A DNA stretch of 21,696 nucleotides from an uncultured Clostridium sp. (GTDB lineage: Bacteria > Bacillota > Clostridia > Lachnospirales > Lachnospiraceae), in contig USJW01000082.1 in NCBI GenBank assembly GCA_900555045.1, positions 1 to 21,696 of the forward strand, read 5' to 3'. Every line of letters starts with the position of its first letter. Position 1 is the stretch's first letter. A program made the position numbers and the translations under genes. The notes under the pieces were generated by a model. It saw only the letters and a program-made list of their open reading frames with translations, was not told the origin of the DNA and did no database searches. Positions 8,146 to 19,464 of the stretch are shown in pieces.

Positions 8146-8838
8146 ATGTGGGAAAAATTTTGTAGTACATTTTACTTGAATTTTATTCAGGACGACGGCT
8201 GGAAGTACATCGCGGTGGGCCTCAAAAACACCCTGATCATCACCTTCTTCGCCTGTCTGATGGGAATCGTTCTGGGCTTTCTGGTGGGCATGGTCCGCTC
8301 TACCTACGAGAAAACTCATAAACTGAAATTTTTGAACGCCATCTGCAACATCTATCTGACGGTGATCCGCGGAACACCCGTTGTCGTGCAGCTGCTCATC
8401 ATCTATTTCGTGGTGTTCGGCAGTGTCCGGATCAGCAAGCTCCCGGTGGCGGTTCTGGCCTTCGGAATCAACTCCGGCGCCTATGTGGCGGAGATTTTCC
8501 GAAGCGGAATCATGTCCATCGACCAGGGGCAGATGGAGGCGGGGCGCAGCCTGGGATTCAATTACTGGGAGACGATGTGGTATGTGATCATGCCCCAGGC
8601 CTTTAAGAACGTGCTGCCGGCGCTGTGCAACGAGTTCATCTCCCTGTTAAAGGAGACGTCCGTGGCCGGTTACATCGCGCTGCAGGATCTGACCAAGGGC
8701 GGCGATATTATCCGAAGCCGCACGTACAGCGCGTTCATGCCGCTGTTTGCGGTGGCGTTAATCTATCTGACGATTGTGATGATCTTTACAAAACTGATTC
8801 AGATCTTGGAGAGGAGGCTGAGGCAGAGTGAGCGCTAA
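8146..8838 (+). CDS. Amino acid ABC transporter permease (HisM/GlnP type)
   Basis: The membrane subunit of the importer, about 230 residues with several transmembrane helices. It carries the N-terminal GLKNTLIITFFACLMGIVLG region of the His/Glu/Gln/Arg permease family and a clear EAA loop (EAGRSLGFNYWETMWYVIMPQAF written in two parts: EAGRSLGF, then VIMPQAF) that contacts the ATPase. I prefer the ATG at 8146 because AGAGGA lies 8 bases upstream; the in-frame ATG at 8137 is directly against that ribosome site. It overlaps the ATPase gene by 11 bases. No complete promoter is visible between the upstream terminator and this gene, so it depends on read-through. Confidence 0.93.
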   Translation: MWEKFCSTFYLNFIQDDGWKYIAVGLKNTLIITFFACLMGIVLGFLVGMVRSTYEKTHKLKFLNAICNIYLTVIRGTPVVVQLLIIYFVVFGSVRISKLPVAVLAFGINSGAYVAEIFRSGIMSIDQGQMEAGRSLGFNYWETMWYVIMPQAFKNVLPALCNEFISLLKETSVAGYIALQDLTKGGDIIRSRTYSAFMPLFAVALIYLTIVMIFTKLIQILERRLRQSER

Positions 8839-9577
8839 TCAAATGGGAGAAGCCCTGATCCGGGTGGAAAATTTAGGAAAGAGTTTTGGCGATATCCATG
8901 TTCTGAGCGGAATCAACGTGGATATTCATAAAGGGGATGTGGTGTTTGTCGTGGGGCCGTCCGGCTCCGGAAAGAGCACCTTCCTGCGCTGCTTGAACCT
9001 GTTGGAGGAGCCCACTGAGGGGCACGTGTTCTTCGAGGGAGTGGACATCACGGACAAGAACACGAACATCGACAAGCACCGCCAGAAGATGGGCATGGTG
9101 TTCCAGCAGTTCAACCTGTTCCCGCACATGGACATCATGAAAAACCTGACCATCGCGCCCATGAAGCTGCAGGGCAAGAGCCAGCAGGAAGCGGAGGCGG
9201 AGGCCATGCTCCTTTTGGAGCGCGTGGGGTTGGCGGACCGCGCACACGCGTACCCCAGCCAGCTCTCCGGCGGCCAGAAGCAGCGAATCGCCATCGTGCG
9301 GGCGCTGTGCATGAAGCCGGACGTGATGCTCTTCGACGAGCCCACCTCGGCCCTGGACCCGGAGATGGTCGGCGAGGTGTTGGAGGTTATGCGTGACCTG
9401 GCCCGCGAGAAGATGACCATGGTGGTGGTGACCCACGAGATGGGCTTCGCCAGGGAGGTGGCCACGCGGGTGATGTTCATGGACGGCGGAAACTTCGTGG
9501 AGGAGGCGCCGCCTCAGGAATTCTTCAGCAACCCGAAGAATGAGCGGCTGCAGTCGTTCTTGAGCAAGGTGCTGTAG
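8828..9577 (+). CDS. Amino acid ABC transporter ATP-binding protein (GlnQ/HisP type)
   Basis: A 249-residue ATPase subunit on the cytoplasmic face. It has Walker A GPSGSGKST (43-51), a Q-loop in VFQQFNLFPH, the signature LSGGQKQR, Walker B VMLFDEP with the D-loop SALD, and the switch histidine in VVTHEMGFA. These are typical of polar amino acid importers. The start is a GTG at 8828, inside the end of the permease gene, with GGAGG about 10 bases upstream. The ATG at 8843 is in frame but lacks a ribosome site. The overlap implies translational coupling. Confidence 0.94.
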   Translation: MSANQMGEALIRVENLGKSFGDIHVLSGINVDIHKGDVVFVVGPSGSGKSTFLRCLNLLEEPTEGHVFFEGVDITDKNTNIDKHRQKMGMVFQQFNLFPHMDIMKNLTIAPMKLQGKSQQEAEAEAMLLLERVGLADRAHAYPSQLSGGQKQRIAIVRALCMKPDVMLFDEPTSALDPEMVGEVLEVMRDLAREKMTMVVVTHEMGFAREVATRVMFMDGGNFVEEAPPQEFFSNPKNERLQSFLSKVL

Positions 9578-9590
9578 GACCTGGCCAAAT

Positions 9591-9638
9591 AAACGCCGCT
9601 GTGAAAGCGATTGGATATGCTTTCACAGCGGCGTTTTT
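9591..9638. terminator. Bidirectional terminator between the ABC operon and marR
   Basis: An 18-bp perfect stem (9591-9608 with 9619-9636; core ACGCCGCTGTGAAAGC) around a 10-base loop, with T residues on the 3' side and A residues on the 5' side. It can terminate transcription from both convergent genes, the importer operon (plus) and the MarR gene (minus). Confidence 0.93.
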
Positions 9639-9654
9639 GTGCGCCCGGCGAGGG

Positions 9655-10125
9655 TCAGGCGCCCGTGTTGAATTTTTCTAACAGTTTTCCCAGTTTCACG
9701 AGGCATTCATCCAGCTCGGCAAGCTCGTCCTCCGTGTAGCTGGAGAGTGCGTTTACTGTGCTGTCCATCATGCGGCTTTTCAGGTCGGCCAGCATCTGCG
9801 CGCCCCGCTCCGTAATCCGGATGTAGACCTGGCGGCGGTTCTTGGAGTCGTGGATGCGCCGCACCAGCTCCTTCTCCTCCAGGTCGTTGACCAGCTTGGT
9901 CAGCTGCTGCTTGGTGATATCTAACTCCTCGGCCAGCTCGGACATCGTCAGGTCATGTCCGTTCAGTTCATTTAAGGTCAGCAGTGTGTTGAACGCCAGG
10001 GTGTTGGCCTTCACAACGTTCTGCTGATGGTATTGGCCCTTGGCCAGAGCAAAAAAATTGATTGTGAATCGCAGAAAATGGGCGCCCACTGTCTGTGCGC
10101 CTGTGGTTTTTTCTTCCGTTTCCAT
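9655..10125 (-). CDS. MarR-family transcriptional regulator
   Basis: A protein of about 156 residues with the MarR winged-helix fold. It has a helical N-terminal dimerisation part, a helix-turn-helix in MSELAEELDITKQQLTKLVNDLE, and the wing sequence RRIHDSKNRRQVYIRITERG with the family's conserved D-x-R-R pattern. I use the ATG at 10125; the AGGAGG at 10128-10133 is only two bases away, and a GTG directly upstream overlaps it, so the exact start is uncertain. It is divergent from ftsH, which makes the shared upstream region its likely target and suggests autoregulation. The ligand is unknown. Confidence 0.9.
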   Translation of the reverse strand: METEEKTTGAQTVGAHFLRFTINFFALAKGQYHQQNVVKANTLAFNTLLTLNELNGHDLTMSELAEELDITKQQLTKLVNDLEEKELVRRIHDSKNRRQVYIRITERGAQMLADLKSRMMDSTVNALSSYTEDELAELDECLVKLGKLLEKFNTGA

Positions 10126-10142
10126 CACCTCCTGTGCGTGTC

Positions 10143-10158
10143 ACAGAGACATTTCTGT
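10143..10158 (-). promoter_or_regulatory. Candidate operator at the marR transcription start
   Basis: ACAGA (10143-10147) and TCTGT (10154-10158) form a 5-bp inverted repeat with a 6-base centre. It lies just downstream of the predicted marR -10, where a repressor would block its own gene. The arms are short, so this is tentative. Confidence 0.25.
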
Positions 10159-10163
10159 ATACT

Positions 10164-10192
10164 GTTGTACCACACCGGTTCACAAATGTCAA
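10164..10192 (-). promoter_or_regulatory. Sigma-A promoter of the marR gene
   Basis: Read on the minus strand: consensus TTGACA (10192-10187), 17 bases, then TACAAC (10169-10164). The -10 matches four of six positions. Confidence 0.55.
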
Positions 10193-10204
10193 TCTTTATT
10201 AAAA

Positions 10205-10220
10205 GTAAATAAAAATTTAC
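10205..10220. promoter_or_regulatory. Palindrome between the divergent marR and ftsH promoters
   Basis: GTAAAT and ATTTAC form a perfect 6-bp inverted repeat around AAAA, placed between the two outward-facing TTGACA elements. MarR proteins bind AT-rich palindromes of this size, so it is a candidate operator acting on both genes. AT-rich palindromes also arise by chance. Confidence 0.35.
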
Positions 10221-10229
10221 AATTAAATA

Positions 10230-10258
10230 TTGACAAAATTAGTGTGAAGTATTATGGT
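10230..10258 (+). promoter_or_regulatory. Sigma-A promoter of the ftsH gene
   Basis: TTGACA (10230-10235), 17 bases, TATGGT (10253-10258). The leader to the start codon is about 80 bases. Confidence 0.55.
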
Positions 10259-10347
10259 ACAGGTATGCGAAACGGCGGGCCTTGTCCGTGCCGTGCATAG
10301 GGAAACAAAAAACGAGTCAAGATAAATGTAATTGAGAAAAGGAGACA

Positions 10348-12201
<1,854 letters not shown>

Positions 12202-12213
12202 TAGTTTGTTCGA

Positions 12214-12242
12214 TTGTCTGCGGGGCCGGAATGTGGTATGCT
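12214..12242 (+). promoter_or_regulatory. Possible promoter of the DUF6809-like gene
   Basis: TTGTCT (12214-12219), 17 bases, TATGCT (12237-12242), directly after the ftsH stop. This would give a leader of about 205 bases to the small gene. The rest of 12202-12454 contains no supported gene and no clear ftsH terminator. Confidence 0.35.
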
Positions 12243-12454
12243 AATCTCGATAAGCGGGTTTAAACGGCGCTTCCATGTCTGAGCAGGTCTGTTTCGCTAA
12301 GGTTTCTGATACAGATTTTCTTGTGATTGTGTGATGGTGAATGTAGAGTGATGAGTTGAGCAGGACGCGCGGCCTGAGGGCGGGCGAAATGCCGGTAGCC
12401 GCTTGCATATGAACACAGCATGAGACGATTGTTTGAGGAAACGGAGGAATGGAT

Positions 12455-12742
12455 ATGGATCGGATACTGGAGCAGCTTTACGCCGGGGATCTCTGCCCGG
12501 CGGAGAACCGGAAATTTGACAACCCGGAATACTATGAGATGTGCAAGGCAAGCCTCGCGGAGACGGAGCAGTTCACAAAGACTCTGGACGAGGAGAGCCG
12601 GGAGGCGTTTGACGCTATGATGGAGCACTACCTGGAGCTGTGCTATATGGAGAAAACCCAGGCGTTTTCCGATGGATTTCGCATCGGGGCGCGGATGATG
12701 TGCGAGGTGTTCCGGCCGATGGGTGCAGAGTTGGCCAGGTAG
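12455..12742 (+). CDS. Small DUF6809-like protein
   Basis: A 95-residue acidic, mostly helical protein. The opening MDRILEQLYAGDLCPAE and the late FSDGFRIGARMMCEVF resemble the small DUF6809 proteins of Firmicutes, whose function is unknown; this assignment is from memory of the family pattern. There is no signal peptide or membrane segment. GGAGG at 12443-12447 is 7 bases before the ATG at 12455 but only one base before the in-frame ATG at 12449, so I take the former. Related proteins often occur in several copies per genome. Confidence 0.75.
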   Translation: MDRILEQLYAGDLCPAENRKFDNPEYYEMCKASLAETEQFTKTLDEESREAFDAMMEHYLELCYMEKTQAFSDGFRIGARMMCEVFRPMGAELAR

Positions 12743-12822
12743 GAAGCTGGCAAAAAATTTGGCGGGAGCGCCGGATGGGGCGGATTAGTTGAATTGAAAA
12801 TGGGCGGGAGATGCTGTGAAAT

Positions 12823-12841
12823 GCGGCGTCTTCCGCTTTTT
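12823..12841 (+). terminator. Weak terminator after the DUF6809-like gene
   Basis: GCGG (12823-12826) and CCGC (12833-12836) enclose a 6-base loop and are followed by TTTTT. The stem is only 4 bp, so termination is likely incomplete. Confidence 0.4.
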
Positions 12842-12861
12842 ATGTATGGTGATAGGGGGGA

Positions 12862-12926
12862 GTGGGGGAAGCCTGCGGGCGATTGCGGAGTGTAATGGGC
12901 CGTGGGGGAAGCCTGCGGGCGATTGC
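12862..12926. repeat. Two 25-bp direct repeats, period 40 bp
   Basis: The 25-base unit beginning GTGGGGGAAGCCTGCGGGC occurs identically at 12862-12886 and 12902-12926, separated by 15 bases. It lies in the intergenic stretch 12743-13017, which otherwise holds no supported gene. The cause may be slipped duplication or paired binding sites. Confidence 0.9.
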
Positions 12927-13017
12927 AGCGCCTGGCGTGGATGCAGAATCCAACTTCCATTCCGGGAAAAGTTGTGTTAAACTGGCACCATACGATTGCG
13001 ATCAGGAGGATTTGCGG

Positions 13018-13491
13018 ATGAAATTATTGTTCAGGCAGAGATTTTTTTCATGGTTTGACAGCTACGACATATATGATGAACAGGGGAATACGGTGTTCAC
13101 GGTGCAGGGGCGGCTCTCCTGGGGGCATTGCCTGGAGATCCACGATGCGGCGGGAAACCACATCGGAACGGTGAAGGAGGAGGTGTTCACCTTTCTTCCG
13201 CGGTTCCGCCTGTACCTGAATGAGCAGTTTGTGGGGGAGATCCGCAAGGAGTTTACCTTTTTAAAGCCGTCCTTCAAGATGGATGTGAACGGCTGGCAGA
13301 TTCAGGGAGATTTCTTCGAGTGGGATTATGAGATAACGGACCGCACAGGGCGCAGGGTGGCGGCGCTGTCCAAGCAGCTCTTTAACTGGACCGACACCTA
13401 TGTGATCGACGTGGAGAATGAGGCGGACGGGGTGTATGCGCTGATGGTGGCGCTGACCATCGATGCGGCCAAATGCTCGGAGTCCGATTGA
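13018..13491 (+). CDS. LURP-one-related (LOR/YxjI-like) family protein
   Basis: A 157-residue protein with the LURP-one-related, tubby-like beta-barrel pattern. The start MKLLFRQRFFSWFDSYDIYDEQGN is typical, followed by repeated strands ending in aromatic residues (FTFLPRFRLYLN, EFTFLKPSFKMDVN, FFEWDYEITD) and a late helix that would fill the barrel. The biochemical role of bacterial members is not established; membrane or lipid association has been suggested from the tubby fold. CAGGAGGA sits 7 bases before the ATG at 13018; the open frame extends upstream into the direct repeats, but that extension has no ribosome site. The next gene starts 47 bases downstream. Confidence 0.87.
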   Translation: MKLLFRQRFFSWFDSYDIYDEQGNTVFTVQGRLSWGHCLEIHDAAGNHIGTVKEEVFTFLPRFRLYLNEQFVGEIRKEFTFLKPSFKMDVNGWQIQGDFFEWDYEITDRTGRRVAALSKQLFNWTDTYVIDVENEADGVYALMVALTIDAAKCSESD

Positions 13492-13538
13492 GGATAAAAT
13501 AGGTTGATTATTTTGAGGCGAAAGGCGATGGAACGGAT

Positions 13539-15290
13539 ATGGACAGAGATATGAAGGCGTGTGTGTACAGGTATCTGAAGGGGCTGGTGGCGATCCCCAG
13601 CGTCTCCAACACGGAGGGGGAGAATCTGGCTGCGGACTATCTCGCGGGGAGCTTGGGGGAGCAGAGCTATTTTAAGAGGAACCCGCAGCTGTGCGGACAG
13701 TTTCCGCTGGAGGGAGATTTTCTCGGCCGGTCGGCGGTCTACGGGCTGGTGAAGGGCAGCGGCAGCCGTACCATCGTGCTCACCGGCCACTACGACGTGG
13801 TGGACACGGAGGAGTACGGGGATTTTAGCCGCTACGCCTACGATGTGGAGGCGTGGAACCGGGTTTCCGGGGCAGAGCGGGAGGCGCTTCTTGCGCGGCT
13901 TTCGCCCCAGGCCCGGGCGGATTTTGAGTCCGGGGAATGGCTGTTCGGCCGCGGAGTGAACGACATGAAGGGCGGGCTGGCCGTGGGGCTGGCGGTGACG
14001 GAGTGGTTCGGGGACCGCGCGGCGGCCGGTGAGTGCCTTCCGGGGAATATTCTGTTCTTAAGCGTGCCGGACGAGGAGGCCTACTCGGCGGGGATGCGGG
14101 GGGCGATCCCGCTCTTGGTGTCTCTTGCGGAGGAGCAGGGGTTAGAGTACAGCTGCCTGCTGGATTTAGAGCCCTGCTTTGACCGGGGAGGAAAGCAGCA
14201 GGTGTACATCGGGTCCGTGGGAAAGATGCTGCCCGCGGTGCTGGTGCAGGGGACCAAGGCCCATGTGGTGGACGCATTCTACGGGCTGAATGCCGTGGGC
14301 GTGCTGGCGCAGCTGTTCATGGAGACGGAGCTGGCGCCGGAGTTCGCGGAGGTGTATCAGGGGGAGATCTGCCCGCCGCCCACATGGTTCAACCTGCGGG
14401 ACCGCAAGGAGGGGTACGACGTGTCCGTGCCGCTGCGCGCCGGAGGGTACATGAGCGTGCTGGGGTTTGAGAAGACCGCCGAGGGGCTGATGGAGCGGTT
14501 GAAGGCTTTGGGGCGGGAGGCGTTTGAGAAGTATTTGGAGAGAATGGAAGGGCAGAGGAAGGTGCTGGGGGTGGCGAAGACGGAGGTGCCGGGGGCGGAG
14601 GTGCCGGGAGCGGCAGAGAGGCTGGATACGGCGGAGTTGCCTGGCGTGACGTCTGCCTTCCGCGGCGAGGTGCCCTCTTACAGCGTGATGGAGTACCGGG
14701 AGCTGGCGGAGTACTGCGCGGGGAAATATGGCAGGGAGGCTTTGGCGGACTGGCAGGAGCGGCAGCAGCGGGAGGCCGCTGCGATGGTGCGGGACGGGAA
14801 ATGGAGCTATCCGCAGGCCACGCTGGAGCTGATGGACCGGCTTTTGACCTGGTCCGGGATCACGGTGCCGGTGATGGTGCTGGCCTACGCGCCGCCCTAC
14901 TATCCGGCCTTCCACAGTGACCGGCTGGAGGGCTGCGAGATGACCGGCTCTCAGATCTTCGACATGCTGTCGGGCGTGGCGGAGGGATTCGGACTGCAGC
15001 TGGAGAAGGGAAATTATTTCGGCGGAATTTCCGATCTGAGCTACTGTGGGTCAGGCGGCGGCAAGGGGTTAGACCGCTACGCGGCCGACGCGCCTCTGTG
15101 GGGCGGGCTGTACTCCATGGACCTGGAGGCCATGGCGAGATTTCAGGTGCCGTCCCTGCTGTTCGGCCCGGTGGGGCGTGACGCGCACCAGATGGGGGAG
15201 CGGGTGAAGGCCTGCAGTTTGCTGGAAGAAGTGCCAGCAGTTCTCAGGAAATTCATCGAACAAATGTTTGCAAACGACATGGAAATGTGA
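13539..15290 (+). CDS. M20-family metallopeptidase, RocB-like
   Basis: A 583-residue M20/M25/M40 peptidase most like RocB, a protein linked to arginine use in Bacillus but with unproven chemistry. Metal-site motifs: GHYDVVD (H84, D86), GRGVNDMKGG (D142), PDEE (E179, E180) and LDLEPC at about residue 210, where another ligand is expected. RocB-type proteins are longer than ordinary M20 dipeptidases, and this one fits. At residues 349-370 there is a small repeat, EVPGA-EVPGA and later ELPGV, that looks like a loop expansion. The ribosome site is weak; the ATG at 13551 is an alternative start. The 3' end contains the LexA box and -35 of uvrA. Substrate unknown. Confidence 0.87.
   Translation: MDRDMKACVYRYLKGLVAIPSVSNTEGENLAADYLAGSLGEQSYFKRNPQLCGQFPLEGDFLGRSAVYGLVKGSGSRTIVLTGHYDVVDTEEYGDFSRYAYDVEAWNRVSGAEREALLARLSPQARADFESGEWLFGRGVNDMKGGLAVGLAVTEWFGDRAAAGECLPGNILFLSVPDEEAYSAGMRGAIPLLVSLAEEQGLEYSCLLDLEPCFDRGGKQQVYIGSVGKMLPAVLVQGTKAHVVDAFYGLNAVGVLAQLFMETELAPEFAEVYQGEICPPPTWFNLRDRKEGYDVSVPLRAGGYMSVLGFEKTAEGLMERLKALGREAFEKYLERMEGQRKVLGVAKTEVPGAEVPGAAERLDTAELPGVTSAFRGEVPSYSVMEYRELAEYCAGKYGREALADWQERQQREAAAMVRDGKWSYPQATLELMDRLLTWSGITVPVMVLAYAPPYYPAFHSDRLEGCEMTGSQIFDMLSGVAEGFGLQLEKGNYFGGISDLSYCGSGGGKGLDRYAADAPLWGGLYSMDLEAMARFQVPSLLFGPVGRDAHQMGERVKACSLLEEVPAVLRKFIEQMFANDMEM
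15257..15270 (+). promoter_or_regulatory. LexA (SOS) box controlling uvrA
   Basis: CGAACAAATGTTTG matches the Bacillus LexA/DinR consensus CGAACRNRYGTTYG at every defined position. It overlaps the -35 hexamer of the uvrA promoter by three bases, the correct place for repression, and lies within the last codons of the upstream peptidase gene. Confidence 0.88.
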
Positions 15291-15296
15291 TATACT
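15268..15296 (+). promoter_or_regulatory. Promoter of uvrA with extended -10
   Basis: TTGCAA (15268-15273), 17 bases, TATACT (15291-15296), preceded by TGA for an extended -10. The predicted start near 15303 gives a leader of about 50 bases. Confidence 0.78.
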
Positions 15297-15352
15297 AGCG
15301 CCATGTATGAGCATTACGGAAATTTCGAGATAGATAAGGAGCATTTTTGACA

Positions 15353-18178
<2,826 letters not shown>

Positions 18179-18356
18179 TATTATAGAAGGAAAATATTCG
18201 TGGCGAACGGCACAGGCCGGGGAACACGGGGATGTTTGGAGCGCGTTTAGAATGCGTTTGGAACATTTAAAGCGGCGGGCGGAGATTGGGAGATCTTCGC
18301 CTGTTAGCATTTAGCGGCGCACTTTTTAGCGGTGGATGAAGGAGGCGTACATATAT

Positions 18357-19259
18357 ATGGAGCTCAGAGAATACCGGCCGGAGGACTGCCGGGAGATGGC
18401 GGAACTGTTTTATGAGACCGTGCACACGGTGAACCGGAGGGACTACACGGAGGGGCAGGTCATGGCCTGGGCGCCTGGGATGCCGGATTTGGAGCAGTGG
18501 AACCGCTCGTTTTTGGAACATTACACGCTGGTCGCGTGGGAGGGCGGGAAGATCGCAGGGTTCGGGGACATCGACCGGACCGGGTATCTGGACCGGCTGT
18601 ATGTGCACAAGGATTTTCAGGGAAAAGGGATTGCCACAGCGATCTGTGAGCGGCTGGAGCAGCACTTTCAGGTGGACCGGATCACCACCCACGCCTCGAT
18701 CACGGCTCGGCCGTTTTTCGAGGGACGCGGATACCGGGCTGTGAGGGAGCAGCAGGTGGAGCGGCGCGGGGAGTGGCTGACGAATTTTGTGATGGAGAAG
18801 GTGATGGAGCGCAGCCGGGAGGTGGTTTGCAGGGAGAAGGGGATCGCGTACTGCGGTCTGGCCTGCTGCCTTTGCGAGGAGCAGGAAGCGTGCGCGGGAT
18901 GCCGGAATGGGGGATGCGGGGACAGGGAGCGGTGTGGGCTGTATCACTGCTGCCGGAAAAAGGGGCTGGAGGGGTGCTGGGAGTGCGGGAAATTCCCGTG
19001 TGAGGAGCCAATGCTTAAGACCGCGCGGGTGAGGGCATTCGGAAGGTTTGCGAGGGAGTATGGAATGGAGGCGCTGATGGATGCGCTGGAGATGAATGTG
19101 GAACAGGGGATTGTATACCACTATGCGGATCAGCTGGCGGGGGATTATGACCGGCTGGAGACGGAGGAGAGGGTGCTGGAGCTGTTGATGGAGGGATGTA
19201 GGTTGGTCGGGAAAACGGCTGATCGGGCGCCGTCGGGGTTGCGGGAAGAAAAAAGATAA
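18357..19259 (+). CDS. GNAT acetyltransferase fused to a cysteine-rich DUF3795 domain
   Basis: A 300-residue two-domain protein. Residues 1 to about 150 form a GNAT N-acetyltransferase: the acetyl-CoA motif is in LYVHKDFQGKGIATAICERL, followed by a RPFFEGRGYR motif near the end of the fold. From C166 a cysteine-rich segment (YCGLACCLC, CAGCRNGGCG, C near RERCG, HCC, CWECGKFPC) matches the DUF3795 pattern, likely binding zinc or a metal cluster. I chose the ATG at 18357 because AAGGAGG lies 11 bases upstream and the protein then starts at the GNAT fold; the in-frame ATG at 18336 has no good ribosome site. Substrate unknown. No clear promoter or uvrA terminator is visible in 18179-18356. Confidence 0.85.
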   Translation: MELREYRPEDCREMAELFYETVHTVNRRDYTEGQVMAWAPGMPDLEQWNRSFLEHYTLVAWEGGKIAGFGDIDRTGYLDRLYVHKDFQGKGIATAICERLEQHFQVDRITTHASITARPFFEGRGYRAVREQQVERRGEWLTNFVMEKVMERSREVVCREKGIAYCGLACCLCEEQEACAGCRNGGCGDRERCGLYHCCRKKGLEGCWECGKFPCEEPMLKTARVRAFGRFAREYGMEALMDALEMNVEQGIVYHYADQLAGDYDRLETEERVLELLMEGCRLVGKTADRAPSGLREEKR

Positions 19260-19277
19260 AAAAATTGTCGAAAGTTC

Positions 19278-19306
19278 TTGATATTTGTCAGAGCATGCTT
19301 TATAAT
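19278..19306 (+). promoter_or_regulatory. Sigma-A promoter of guaA
   Basis: TTGATA (19278-19283), 17 bases, consensus TATAAT (19301-19306). This predicts a leader of about 150 bases before guaA. Confidence 0.78.
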
Positions 19307-19327
19307 AAACCTATACGAAAGATAAAG

Positions 19328-19358
19328 AAGAGATTGTACGATTGCTGTACAATCTCTT
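19328..19358 (+). promoter_or_regulatory. Hairpin in the guaA 5' leader
   Basis: AAGAGATTGTAC (19328-19339) pairs perfectly with GTACAATCTCTT (19347-19358) around a 7-base loop, about 15 bases after the predicted transcription start. Only a broken T run follows (TCAATTT), so it is a poor terminator; it may stabilise the mRNA or be part of a regulatory leader. The conserved purine-riboswitch core sequences are not visible in 19313-19464. Confidence 0.6.
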
Positions 19359-19464
19359 TCAATTTATGAGGAAATAAATATTTTCTGGTAAATTGGCCAT
19401 GGTATATGGGGAACAGTTTCGTTTTGAGGGGACATCCAGAAAAGACATGGAGGAATAAAATCTC

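Noticed and set aside
12202..12454. tRNA or small RNA gene between ftsH and the DUF6809-like gene
   Set aside because: No cloverleaf, no strong hairpin with T run; only a possible promoter was found.
12862..12926. CRISPR array start
   Set aside because: Only two units, the spacer is 15 bases, and there are no cas genes.
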